From NCBI RefSeq assembly GCF_017161565.1, contig NZ_CP066796.1, positions 2,356,001 through 2,420,000 of the forward strand: a DNA stretch of 64,000 nucleotides, read 5' to 3'. Source of the stretch: Erwinia amylovora. GTDB lineage: Bacteria; Pseudomonadota; Gammaproteobacteria; Enterobacterales; Enterobacteriaceae. Shown piece after piece: positions 30,201 through 38,667 of this stretch. How positions within the stretch are numbered: the stretch's first letter is position 1; each line of letters starts with the position of its first letter. Position numbers and translations under genes: made by a program. Below the pieces are notes generated by a model. That model saw nothing but the letters and a program-made list of their open reading frames with translations. It did not search any database and was not told the DNA's origin.

Positions 30201-32727
30201 TGATAAATCCAGAAGTTTAAGCGAGTCTATTCAAGCGCAGTTTGCCAAACTCACATCAGTGATTAGTTCTCTTAAATCTTCCTATGGATCAATTTTCGAA
30301 AATGAAAATGCTCATGAAATACCATTTAATTTAGTCTATGACAAGATTACTCTTTGGATAGATAATTCTGAACAACTTTCAAAATGGGTTTCCTGGCAAA
30401 ACCGTGTAGAGTTGGCGAAAAAATTTGGTATTTATCCATTAATCTCCGATTTGAGTAGTGGCGTTCTTTCCCCGGAACGTTTACTGGGTACTTTTGACAG
30501 AACTTATTTCGACTCAATTCTATCTTTAATGGTCGAAGATGAGCCAGAACTGGCTCGTTTTGATGGTGATTTACATTCAAGAAGAATAGCAAGCTTCGCT
30601 GAGATGGATCTGCGAAGAATTAAAGCTTCTAGTTTTGAAGTTGTAAGAGCTCACCACAGAGCAATTCCCTCTAAAGTTGGCGTAGGCCCTGTGGGTGTCC
30701 TGCGGGGTGAGATGGCACGCAAACGTGGTCATATGGCGATTCGACAGCTCATGATAAAAGCTGGTGCAGCTATTCAGGCCTTAAAGCCAGTTATGATGAT
30801 GAGCCCTCTGTCAGTTGCCCAGTTTTTAGTGCCAAGTAAGCAGTCGTTTGATTTACTGGTAATGGATGAAGCCAGTCAGATCCAACCTGTAGATGCATTA
30901 GGAGCTATTGCACGAAGTAAGCAGATAGTCGTTGTCGGAGACGAACGTCAGTTACCTCCAACTTCTTTCTTCGCCAAAATGACAGGTTCCGCAGATGAGC
31001 AGGATGATGAAGACTCTGCGCAAGTGGCAGACATTGAGAGCATACTTGGACTTTTTGTTGCCAGAGGGTTGCCTCAAAAAATGCTTCGCTGGCATTACAG
31101 AAGCCGTCACCAGTCATTGATTGCTGTGTCGAATAGCCAGTTTTATGAAAACAAGCTTTATATAGTTCCCAGCCCCTATACACAAGGTGCAGGTATGGGC
31201 CTACGTTTCCATAAAGTTGAAGATGGCGTATTCGAATCTGGAAGCAATGCAAACGAAGCAAAACGCGTAGCAACAGCAATTCTTGAACACGCAAGAAGCC
31301 ACCCTCATTTATCTTTAGGTGTTGCTACCTTTTCTGTTACCCAGAGAAAGCGTATTCAGGACGAGCTTGAAGTGCTTCGCAGGTTGAACCCTGAGTTCGA
31401 GGACTTTTTCTATGCGCACCCAAGCGAACCGTTTTTTGTAAAAAACCTTGAAAACATTCAGGGTGACGAACGCGACGTCATTATCATTTCTGTTGGATAT
31501 GCCAGAAATCCACAAAACTATATCGCAATGAGATTTGGTCCTCTTGGAGCAGAGGGTGGTGAAAGACGCTTGAACGTTCTTATCAGTCGAGCCAAAAGGC
31601 GGTGCGAAGTTTATGCCTCAATCACTGACGAAGATATCGATCTTGAAAGGGCTAAAGGTAGAGGTGTATTCGCTTTTAAACTTTTCCTGCAATATGCAAG
31701 AACTGGACGCTTGTCAGTTGCAAAACAAAGTGGCCGTTCAATGGACAGTGTGTTCGAAGAACAGGTTGCAAATGCTCTGCAAAAAGAAGGCTTCCAGGTC
31801 CACCCTCAAGTCGGCATTGCAGGTTTCTTTATTGATTTAGCCATTGCCGACCCTGATATGCCGGGCCGCTACCTTATCGGGATTGAATGCGATGGTATGA
31901 CTTACCACTCTTCCCGTTCTTCGAGAGAAAGAGATCGCCTACGTCAGGCAGTGCTTGAGGATCATGGTTGGATCATTCACAGGATTTGGAGCACGGATTG
32001 GTTCCAGCGCCCCGAAGAGCAACTACAGAAAACTCTCTCTGCTATTCAGGCGGCTAAGAAAGAGCTCGAAAATCGTTCTGAAACTTCTCTCTCTCGTTCA
32101 AGAGCTGTTCCTGTCGAGATTGTGACAGTGGAAAGAGAGACTGTCACAGAAATTGGGCTAGAGACAATTGAAGACAGCTTCAATGAAGCTATCACATATG
32201 TTGAGGCTGTTCCTGAGGTTGACACAAGATTTCAGATTCATGAGACCCCTGTGGGGGTTCTCGCCAAGATAGTCGAGCAGATTGTTCTTGTTGAGGCCCC
32301 GATACATGTGAGCGAAGTGATCACTCGTATCAGGTCAGCATGGGGTCTACAACGTGCAGGGGCTCGTATTGAAGCCATTGTTAAAGATGCGATAAAAATC
32401 ACAACCTCAAATTCCTCAATTTGCCTTGAAGATGACTTTATATACAACGATAATCTTTCGATAAGATTGAGAGACAGAACGAATGTTAAATCAGCAGGAT
32501 TAAGAAAGTCGGAAAACATATCTAATAAGGAAATGGAGGCAGGAATTATTGATATTATCAATAAAAGCTTCGGTGCTACCCAAGACGAGCTGGTCAATTC
32601 TGTATCAAGGGCAATAGGCTTCAAGGCTACAAGTGGTACTTTAAAAGGCATTATCATATCCATAATTCAAAAAATGGAAAGTGATAATAAAATCGTTTTT
32701 AAAGAACCAATGTACTATATCATATGA
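27214..32727 (+). CDS. DUF4011-type SF1 helicase with C-terminal Vsr/MTES_1575-like nuclease and DUF3320
   Basis: 1837 residues. The N terminus (LSQKLEKSRAELLDLTARNR, and later LSLGSLKWID) is DUF4011-like. An SF1 (AAA_11/AAA_12) helicase is split by a long helical insertion: Walker A GPPGTGKS at 333-340, then after about 850 residues DEAS Walker B at 1218-1221, GDERQLPP at 1242-1249, LRWHYRSRH at 1291-1299, NIQGDERDV near 1414-1422 and the arginine-bearing RLNVLISRAKRR at 1452-1463. A PD-(D/E)XK nuclease follows (D1541, E1558-C-D1560-G, plus R/W-rich end), then a DUF3320-like segment near 1675-1725. This domain order is known from large defence-island proteins. The cell function is inferred as nucleic-acid surveillance or phage defence. 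AT-rich composition differs from the flanking core. Confidence 0.85.
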   Translation: MDEIEGSLYKNSNLSLSQKLEKSRAELLDLTARNRLLNIPKSKTTKFLEVVNERSDILFKMLFEEGKPFTFLHGREDKKTDESNENSETDSGSEDIIFLDDSETNHNDTKLQTKLTPKTLQKKLLDLYYDSKTLEEEQGVNILFLSLGSLKWIDPNNKENIRHAPLLLLPVELMRAKAGERFKIKVRDEDIISNLSLETFLSRVHQITPPSLNIDDEFSLTDYFADFKKTISLKEGWEVLENEVNLELFSYAKFMMYTDLDPDNWPPDSKITDQESIKSLLETGFSGGELTSDDIIIDSVIPPREMLHILDSDSSQTLAIHEVRNGKSLVIQGPPGTGKSQTIANIIASAVADGKKVLFVAEKMAALEVVKRRLDQAGVGDACLELHSNKTNKRAFLEELKRVWELGSPRGEFPDTLVNNLTESRDILNNHPARLHKTYMPSGLTPYKVMAQLVRLRQSDFDPNDYKLNGYELWSNDDFSKRHALIDELIERISDIGIPDSHPWNGIDRTEILPSEVERLTASLTNLKSELSDSIEESINLFELTNEVYHIDSSKDLQEFIRTAELINLAPNLSPESLSSPLWATSKDEIKTLIETVFSFKELYTKLEKELHADKFNTEVASLSEGYRKLPADININAFTAAYKLKTLTPKILKESSRLQQELGSKIGFSNLSEIESLIELGKSITQAPNVSPEAFIATVWEGGIEKAASLVTDIKQLSVYKEKINLIFVEKAWETDLESTRNSLENNTGALKFLNSEWRKSKKLTLSLINDKSLTIPQQVEYLELLIKAQQLRKSIIDLNEFGQSAFGSDWRGENSDSELLKSLVEWMRTLRGINSEARMIASRLSNKDALAYQVSQLKKLTHEILDESRILWESLGATPEEYFDNYYSVKNIPLESLLVKSDVLSAMDSAYKEVFVKNESSVSDRIELLNLLSSTQQKLNIIQTFDNLAQSTMHPLWLKENSDWDLLLQAHSWIEENNDLRIIASKIDDKQGLVDKSRSLSESIQAQFAKLTSVISSLKSSYGSIFENENAHEIPFNLVYDKITLWIDNSEQLSKWVSWQNRVELAKKFGIYPLISDLSSGVLSPERLLGTFDRTYFDSILSLMVEDEPELARFDGDLHSRRIASFAEMDLRRIKASSFEVVRAHHRAIPSKVGVGPVGVLRGEMARKRGHMAIRQLMIKAGAAIQALKPVMMMSPLSVAQFLVPSKQSFDLLVMDEASQIQPVDALGAIARSKQIVVVGDERQLPPTSFFAKMTGSADEQDDEDSAQVADIESILGLFVARGLPQKMLRWHYRSRHQSLIAVSNSQFYENKLYIVPSPYTQGAGMGLRFHKVEDGVFESGSNANEAKRVATAILEHARSHPHLSLGVATFSVTQRKRIQDELEVLRRLNPEFEDFFYAHPSEPFFVKNLENIQGDERDVIIISVGYARNPQNYIAMRFGPLGAEGGERRLNVLISRAKRRCEVYASITDEDIDLERAKGRGVFAFKLFLQYARTGRLSVAKQSGRSMDSVFEEQVANALQKEGFQVHPQVGIAGFFIDLAIADPDMPGRYLIGIECDGMTYHSSRSSRERDRLRQAVLEDHGWIIHRIWSTDWFQRPEEQLQKTLSAIQAAKKELENRSETSLSRSRAVPVEIVTVERETVTEIGLETIEDSFNEAITYVEAVPEVDTRFQIHETPVGVLAKIVEQIVLVEAPIHVSEVITRIRSAWGLQRAGARIEAIVKDAIKITTSNSSICLEDDFIYNDNLSIRLRDRTNVKSAGLRKSENISNKEMEAGIIDIINKSFGATQDELVNSVSRAIGFKATSGTLKGIIISIIQKMESDNKIVFKEPMYYII

Positions 32728-32858
32728 TACTAATTTAGTGGCTTGCATTCCAAGGCCACTAAATGCGCAGAAACTTGAGACACAGAATATCATTCTCGTG
32801 TCTCACTCAATAAAAAGCTCACGTTAACTCACTATTAAAAAAATATGGACAACACTTT

Positions 32859-34025
32859 ATGATTTATCAATGTTATTCATGCAGCAAGACATCTTTCGAA
32901 ATTATTTGCCCATGGTGTTCTGGCGGAGTTCCAACGGCAACAAATTCATGGGGTACAAAAACACACACACCCATAACCTCAGAAGAAATGATACCTCTTA
33001 ACCCTTCTTTTTATCCTGAATTCCAATATCAGTCAAAAGGAGTTATAAAAGACCTGTTCGGAAAAAAGAAAGAGCAATCCCAACTCAATAGTCTTCTGCA
33101 AAACGTTCTAGATAAATATGCAGCGTTTAAGGATCCTTACTTCACCAATTTCATTCACACGACAAAGTTTTCACATGATAAGCGTTCAGAGAATAATTTT
33201 ACTGAAGACAAAAGTACTTATTCTGATTTTGTTTTGTTTCGTGAGGTGCTTGTCAGGAAGGGCTTTAATGAGTTAGAAGAGTTGCCAATGCTTTTGGACA
33301 AGCTTTTACTTACCACATCATTTAACGCTTTATATAATGGATTTGCGAAAGAGATCAAAAGGCATATCAAACCTACATTCACAGAATCTTTGAAATCATG
33401 GATTGAAGAAGCAGGAACAACATTTAGAGCGGATCTATCTTTATTTCTATATTTTGTCTGGAACAATAAAATTACTTTCCCTGAATTAGATTTCAATGAG
33501 AATGCATATAACACCCCCGGCACACCATTAATCTCAATGGATAATATTAGAAACTATATATCAATCTGTGAAACTATATACTTTGACATATTAGTCGAGA
33601 GATTGGCTACGCGACTTGAGCACTTCAATCCCGATAAGTATGTTAATATGTACTCAGTGGATTCAATGAATGGTTTTGAATTTGAAGACTTCTTAGTCAA
33701 GATATTCCAGACTCTTGGGTATGATGTTAAAGAAACCAAGAGAACACAAGATCAAGGTGCAGATTTATTTGTTACTCGTTTCGACAAAAATATTGTTATA
33801 CAGGCAAAAAACTATTCTGGCTCAGTTGGTAATTCAGCAGTACAACAAGCCATCTCCGCAAAGACATTTTATTCATGTGACGAAGCAATGGTTATTACAA
33901 ACTCATATTTTACTAATTCGGCTAAAGAGCTTGCAGAATCAGCAAAAGTACGTTTGATTGACAGAAATGAATTACAGAGATATCTTGAGGATTATAATCA
34001 AAAATTAATAGAAGACTTCAATTAA
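32859..34025 (+). CDS. Zinc-ribbon protein with Mrr-like restriction endonuclease domain
   Basis: 388 residues. The N terminus has a zinc ribbon (CYSC at 5-8 and CPWC at 18-21). The middle is helical and not recognised. The C terminus (about 268-385) is an Mrr_cat-like PD-(D/E)XK domain: E274/E276 in GFEFEDFLV, D302 in GADLFV, and Q315-A-K317 in IVIQAKNYSG, the QxK form typical of Mrr. It follows the helicase on the same strand after 131 bases, so co-expression is likely but a separate promoter is possible. Mrr enzymes cut modified DNA; the target here is unknown. Confidence 0.85.
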   Translation: MIYQCYSCSKTSFEIICPWCSGGVPTATNSWGTKTHTPITSEEMIPLNPSFYPEFQYQSKGVIKDLFGKKKEQSQLNSLLQNVLDKYAAFKDPYFTNFIHTTKFSHDKRSENNFTEDKSTYSDFVLFREVLVRKGFNELEELPMLLDKLLLTTSFNALYNGFAKEIKRHIKPTFTESLKSWIEEAGTTFRADLSLFLYFVWNNKITFPELDFNENAYNTPGTPLISMDNIRNYISICETIYFDILVERLATRLEHFNPDKYVNMYSVDSMNGFEFEDFLVKIFQTLGYDVKETKRTQDQGADLFVTRFDKNIVIQAKNYSGSVGNSAVQQAISAKTFYSCDEAMVITNSYFTNSAKELAESAKVRLIDRNELQRYLEDYNQKLIEDFN

Positions 34026-34144
34026 GTCAATCATATTGAATTTAGCAAACTTAGATCTGTAAATTATATTATATTCACGTTAAGTTATCTTATTAAAATT
34101 AAAATCCTTGTAGACAAGGTTTAAGTTAGATACTAAGGAATTAA

Positions 34145-34870
34145 ATGGATAGAATTAATCAGATAGTAGGCATTCTTAGTAAAATGGAATCACACACTCC
34201 TTTTGCGACGATGAAAGCAAAGAAAAGAATTTCAATAAAAATTCAAAACTACTCTTTACTTGGATGTATTTTTTCTTTTCTTTTGTTAATGATTTTGTTT
34301 GTAATATGCCTAACATTCAAGATTGAAAAAAACAGTGTAAAAACTTTCGCACTAATACTACTTGTGATAAATCATATTTTTGGGATTGTATGTTTATTAA
34401 CACCTGTAATCAGTGGTATGAAATTTATCTTCAACATGCGTAACGAAGTAATGAACGACTTTCAAATGGAAATTAACCACGATGAGAAGAACGTTGAACA
34501 ACTTGAGCATTATTCCATTCCCGAGCTGGATTATGCAACACATTTGTTAGCTTTTAAAATCGAACGTTTTAAGGCACGTATCTCAGATTTTTTCGGCACC
34601 AAAACAGCAATATTATCTATTCTAGGGCTATCATACTCTGCTGTACAAGCTTTAGGAGGATTTGAAAAAATAACCCATATCTTAGCTAAGGGGTTATTCA
34701 ATTCTGACATCGCCAATATAATTTCGATATTTGGTTTATCTTTTCTACTTGGTATTTCCATAGGGGCTATTATAATGAAAAACATTATTAATCATTTTGA
34801 ATATTTGAAAAGCATCTTGGAACTTGCGAAGCAGCGTAAAAATCGTTCAATCATCAAAACGCCTGATTGA
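34145..34870 (+). CDS. Hypothetical multi-pass membrane protein next to helicase/Mrr genes
   Basis: 241 residues, not recognised. Hydrophobic segments: about 38-60 (LLGCIFSFLLLMILFVICL), 68-92, 152-170 and 195-215. The middle part (residues 95-150) is polar and charged, and the C terminus is basic. It lies 119 bases after the Mrr-like gene, same strand, same AT-rich composition. A membrane partner beside nuclease genes is a common arrangement in abortive-infection systems, but function here is inference only. Confidence 0.6.
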   Translation: MDRINQIVGILSKMESHTPFATMKAKKRISIKIQNYSLLGCIFSFLLLMILFVICLTFKIEKNSVKTFALILLVINHIFGIVCLLTPVISGMKFIFNMRNEVMNDFQMEINHDEKNVEQLEHYSIPELDYATHLLAFKIERFKARISDFFGTKTAILSILGLSYSAVQALGGFEKITHILAKGLFNSDIANIISIFGLSFLLGISIGAIIMKNIINHFEYLKSILELAKQRKNRSIIKTPD

Positions 34871-34927
34871 AAAAAACTTACCCAAGCCCTTATAAACTGG
34901 CAGGGTAAGATATGCTGAAAGTAATTT

Positions 34928-35175
34928 TTATAACCAGCCGTATTTTAACTTATCAAACAAACAAGCTAATTTTTTAAAGTAAGTTGCATAACTTGAATGG
35001 TCAGAGTTGATTTTCTCAAGATTTGCAAAAGGAAAATCGCGTGTAATATCAAGATTAAGTTTATCCCAAAGAAATGGGATATAAATCGTAGCAGACTCTG
35101 GAGTACTGGGTTCAATTATATATTTTACATCCTTACCTTTGAACTTTCTTACATAGGATCGTAAGATAGGTGTGC
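34928..35175 (-). pseudogene. 3' fragment of an unrecognised gene
   Basis: An open minus-strand frame gives about 80 residues ending in a TAA at 34930-34928. It includes SYVRKFKGKDVKYIIEPST, then ATIYIPFLWDKLNL and DFPFANLEKINSDHSSY. There is no start codon with a ribosome-binding site; the upstream side runs into the DUF4062 remnant of the opposite strand. It looks like the carboxy end of a real protein left by a deletion or insertion. Family not recognised. Confidence 0.45.
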
Positions 35176-36143
35176 AAGAATCAGACGTTGTAATCTTGAT
35201 TTCAGGTTCTCGCTATGGTTATGAACAGTTATAAGGGTTATTTGCCACTCATGAGAAAGCATTAGAAGCCCGAACTACTATGCAACTGATTATCTTTGTT
35301 CAGTCAGATATTGAGCCTGAGCCGAAAAAAGCAAATCTGATAAGTGAAGTGAGTTGTTGGTAGATAGGGATTTTCTGAGAGGAATTTACTTCCGCGGAAG
35401 ATCTTTTTGAGAAGTCCATTAAGGCTATTAGTCAGTTACAGCTTGCTCATGCACAATCACCAATGGACCCAGAAGGATCGAAAAGCCGAGCCATTCGGAA
35501 TTTGCCAAATGACACTAAAGTTATTTTCACAGCTCAGTTAAATTGCACATATCTGTGACAGCAGGTCCTGATACTACAATCATTCGTCCTGCTCAAATAG
35601 ATTCAATAAAACTTGTAGATATGATTTTGCAGGAGACACTTTTTTGAAATAATACGGGTAAAGTGCAATTTTCTACAGGCAATCTGATTTTAATGAGAGC
35701 TTAGACAATGTCTAGTTATGTGTCAGCCAGAATAAAATCGGGAAATGCACAACCTCGTTAAACTTTCTCCGTAAGGGGACATACTATTGATTTCGTTCAC
35801 GCCAATGCAATCAGTTGGACAGCCGGTAATTCTTGAGGAAACTGTGAATGAAACGTTATCGAGAGGTTTTGACTTCACCTCCTCACTTCTGTCAGAGATG
35901 GATAGCACGCAACGATTGACTCATGTTGTTCCTGCCGTAAGCATAGCGGGAACATCTTCTGCTGGCTGGCTTACTATTGCTGAGCATCAGGCTAGTCCAA
36001 ACTCAATGCAGTCTTTAGGTATGGGTCAAAGTAAGGAGCCTGTGCTTTTAAGTCCAGCTCACATTGTGAGACAGTCTTTTGCCTTAACATCAGACCGAAA
36101 ATCCTACGTCGAGGACTTTGTAGCCCTTCTGAGACGTATGTGA
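35165..36143 (+). pseudogene. Decayed DUF4062-domain protein gene
   Basis: From about 35185 the frame reads SDVVILISGSRYGYEQL, stop, GLFATHEKALEAR, IIFVQSDIEPEPKKANLI, stop, then TSAEDLFEKSIKAISQLQLA. This is the pattern of DUF4062 proteins (IGxRYG, SATHxEYxEA, PExxQAxFI...). In-frame stops at TAA, TAG and TGA and frame changes show it is dead. The downstream piece, open from 35787 to 36143 (ETVNETLSRGFDFTSSLL ... YVEDFVALLRRM), is the likely carboxy end of the same protein. DUF4062 proteins are often found with NTPase or nuclease domains in defence loci, which is consistent with the island. Confidence 0.6.
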
Positions 36144-36249
36144 AAAGAGCAAAGGTATTAAGATTGCTGCGAACCCTATGACTTGCTGATGGTAAAACGA
36201 TGGTTAAACCACTGCCTTTTCATGTTGATACCGCGGTATTGATCACTGG

Positions 36250-36272
36250 CTCGACTCCCGCCAGCCCACCAA
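36250..36272 (+). repeat. ssrA 3'-end-like sequence, possible old attachment site
   Basis: CTCGACTCCCGCCAGCCCACCAA is close to the 3' end of enterobacterial tmRNA (TTCAACTCCCGCCAGCTCCACCA), lacking one T. Many P4-type elements use this as attB. No tmRNA gene is here, so it would be a leftover att site of a different element inside the island. Similarity was judged by eye. Confidence 0.45.
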
Positions 36273-36387
36273 TTTTAGTCAAACTTCCCCTGACAGTAGC
36301 TTTTAAACGGTTACAGATTGCAGGATTCACCTTAAATTAATGATATAATTCATGTTATCTAATTTATTGTGGAACTAAGGAAGAAGG

Positions 36388-37434
36388 ATGAATAGAGACA
36401 TCCAGGTACTAAGGTGTATCGCAATTATCTTTGTGGTTTTTGTCCATGTCGGCATGATCATCCCGGAGAACTTTCAACAGCTCTACAAAAAGGTCGACAG
36501 CATTTTTCACACCAACATGGGGGTTGAGTTATTTTTTGTCATAGCGGGATATTTCTTATCTCACTCACTCTCTAAATATCAAGTTCCCGATCGAAAAAAT
36601 GGATTTGAAAAAATACTCATATTCTCGATAAATAAATTTAAGAGATTGTTTCTACCCGTATATTTTTGGGCGGCCATTCCTATGGTAATGGCATTGTTAA
36701 CCAGAAACACCGATCTCTGGTATTCTCCAGACGTTATGATTCAAAAGTTTCTATCAACCGTTGCGTGGATGAGGGATTTCAGCGAGGCGGTCAGCCAGAA
36801 CTCGTTTGGTTATTTTTGGGCGGTGTCTCTTGAGATGCAGACATTTTTAATTTTTGCCGCAGTATATATTTTAGCCGGAAAAAGAATTGCAGTAGCTCTA
36901 TCTGTTGTCATTTGCTTTATTATGACACTCTACCGACCAGGCGGAGAGCAGTTCTGGTGGTTCAGGTTTGATCCTGTTCTCTTCGGTGTGATTGCTCACT
37001 ACGTGCTTCATGATTCTATAGGTCTTAACAGGATTAAGGAGTTAACTAAATGCAGCAAAGTGAACAAGGCGTTTATTTCATCTCTTCTGATACTGTGCCT
37101 TGGTGCTACATATAATTCCTTAAAACCCCTGACTCACTTTGTTTCAACGTCAGGTTCACTTATTTCATGCGTGATGCTTATGCTTGCAGTGAGTGAGAAT
37201 TCATTCTACACATTCCTGCCATCCGCCATCAATAAAGTGACGACATTTATTGGAGACAGAAGTTTCTCACTGTTTTGCTGCCATATACCTTCGTGGTTAT
37301 TGGTAAGGCAATTATTTGAGGGTCTTCAAATAAACGAGGATTACCTTTTTTTAGCTCAGGTGGCAGGCATGATTATTTTTACAGAATTGACATTTAAACT
37401 CCTTGAGATTAAGCCAAATAAGCGGGTATTTTAG
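36388..37434 (+). CDS. Acyltransferase 3 family membrane protein
   Basis: 348 residues, about ten transmembrane helices. The N-terminal [20 protein letters not shown], with R and H conserved, and [19 protein letters not shown] are hallmarks of the acyltransferase-3 (OafA/WecH-like) family. Such enzymes transfer acetyl or other acyl groups to extracellular or LPS sugars. The substrate is unknown. It is intact and carries an AAGGA-type site upstream (AGGAAGAAGGATG). It lies alone among remnants, so it may be horizontally acquired cargo affecting surface antigens. Confidence 0.82.
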   Translation: MNRDIQVLRCIAIIFVVFVHVGMIIPENFQQLYKKVDSIFHTNMGVELFFVIAGYFLSHSLSKYQVPDRKNGFEKILIFSINKFKRLFLPVYFWAAIPMVMALLTRNTDLWYSPDVMIQKFLSTVAWMRDFSEAVSQNSFGYFWAVSLEMQTFLIFAAVYILAGKRIAVALSVVICFIMTLYRPGGEQFWWFRFDPVLFGVIAHYVLHDSIGLNRIKELTKCSKVNKAFISSLLILCLGATYNSLKPLTHFVSTSGSLISCVMLMLAVSENSFYTFLPSAINKVTTFIGDRSFSLFCCHIPSWLLVRQLFEGLQINEDYLFLAQVAGMIIFTELTFKLLEIKPNKRVF

Positions 37435-37725
37435 GCCATTCAATACCAGGTGCTTTTGATGTGTCGACACGAGTTAAACGCACCCTATATTTTTTCCATT
37501 CCAAAAGCCGATCCTTCTCTTCTTCTGTCGCCATATCAGTTTTACAGCATTCTGAAGAACAGCTACTTTCTGTGAAATCTCGTCCATTAGTGCCTTTTGC
37601 GCACGTTTGCCTCGCTTAAGTAATCGACAACAGGGTCTTGCAGTATGGGTAATTCCCTGCCACTGGGGGTGACTATTTTTCCGTTTGACTGTCCAATCAT
37701 CAGATAATTGTAGTGCTCAACGGTA
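37433..37725 (-). pseudogene. Phage tail fibre assembly (Tfa) gene remnant
   Basis: The minus strand reads VEHYNYLMIGQSNGKIV and [15 protein letters not shown], then [17 protein letters not shown], then [19 protein letters not shown] and [13 protein letters not shown] in three successive frames. Both ends of this pattern (the QSxGK segment, and WKKYRV...VDTS..P.IEWP) are typical of tail fibre assembly chaperones. Two frameshifts make it non-functional. It abuts the acyltransferase stop and the IS3 remnant, so it is a cut prophage fragment. Confidence 0.65.
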
Positions 37726-37727
37726 AA

Positions 37728-38493
37728 TAAGACCAAAGACCTGGAAAATGAGAATCATCGTCTGAAGCAGATGTTTGCCAATCTGAGCCTTGAGTGCCGG
37801 GCGCTGAAGAATGTGACCGAACAAAACTCTGAAACCCGCAGTGAAGCAGGAGCTGGCCACATATATTGTTCAGACATTTTCGCTGAGTGTCCGGCAGGCC
37901 CGCCGGGTGCTGTCGCTGAGCCGAACGGTTTATCATTATCGCCCGGACTCAGAACGTGATGACCCATTATCAGTGCGCTTCAGCAGGCGGCTGAGCGTTA
38001 TCCACGCTACGGTTTCAGCAAGCTGTTCCGGCTACTGCGCCGGAATGGACACCCGTGGAATCACAAGCGTGTGCACCGGATATACTGCCTGCTGAAACTG
38101 AATTTCAGGCGTGAAAGAAAAAACGCTTACCTGCCGCAATGCGGAACCGCTGGCGGTGCCGGCATCGTTGAACCAGAGCTGGTCGATAGAATTTATGCAC
38201 GATGCACTGACGTGTGGACGGCGGTTTCGTACTTTCAACGTCGTAGACGATTTTAATCGTGAGGCACTGGCGATTGAAATTGACTTTAAACTGCCCGCAC
38301 AACGCGTAATCCGGGTACTGGATCGTATTGCATACAGCCGGGGCTATCCGCTGAAGCTGCGGATGGACAATGGCCATGAGTTTATTTCTCTGATGCTGGC
38401 TGAATGGGCAGAAACCCGGGAAGTAGTACTGGAATTTATTAAACCGGGCAAACCGACCCAGAATGCGTTTATTGAACGTTTTAACCGCACTTA
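37728..38493 (+). pseudogene. IS3-family transposase remnant (OrfA end and truncated OrfB)
   Basis: Starts inside OrfA (DLENENHRLKQMFANLSLE, the leucine-zipper end), then OrfB in several frames: VQTFSLSVRQARRVLSLSRT, then HRIYCLLKLNFRR, then the rve/DDE core SLNQSWSIEFMHDAL, VVDDFNREALAIE, LRMDNGHEFISLML and KPGKPTQNAFIERFNRT. The D, D and E catalytic residues are present but the frame is broken repeatedly, OrfA lacks its start, and OrfB ends in a TAA directly after NRT, well short of the usual end. No terminal inverted repeats were found. Confidence 0.85.
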
Positions 38494-38552
38494 ACGGACA
38501 GGTAACCAGAATTCTTTATGGATAGTCTGGGCCTGTTTACCAGGCTCACTTT

Positions 38553-38640
38553 GCTTTAGCGCTAAAGCGGTGGGCCCTTGTTCGCCTGTGACTCTGACAA
38601 CGGGTGAATGGCTGGTGGATGCGACTAACACCCACCAGCC
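38553..38640. other. Perfect palindrome and long-stem hairpin downstream of the IS remnant
   Basis: GCTTTAGCGCTAAAGC at 38553-38568 is a perfect 16-bp palindrome. GGCTGGTGG at 38610-38618 pairs with CCACCAGCC at 38632-38640 around a 13-base loop. No T-run follows the hairpin. They lie in a gap without genes, and could be operator or element-end structures; function unknown. Confidence 0.4.
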
Positions 38641-38667
38641 GCCCATTTCACAGCTAAGAATTGCCCG

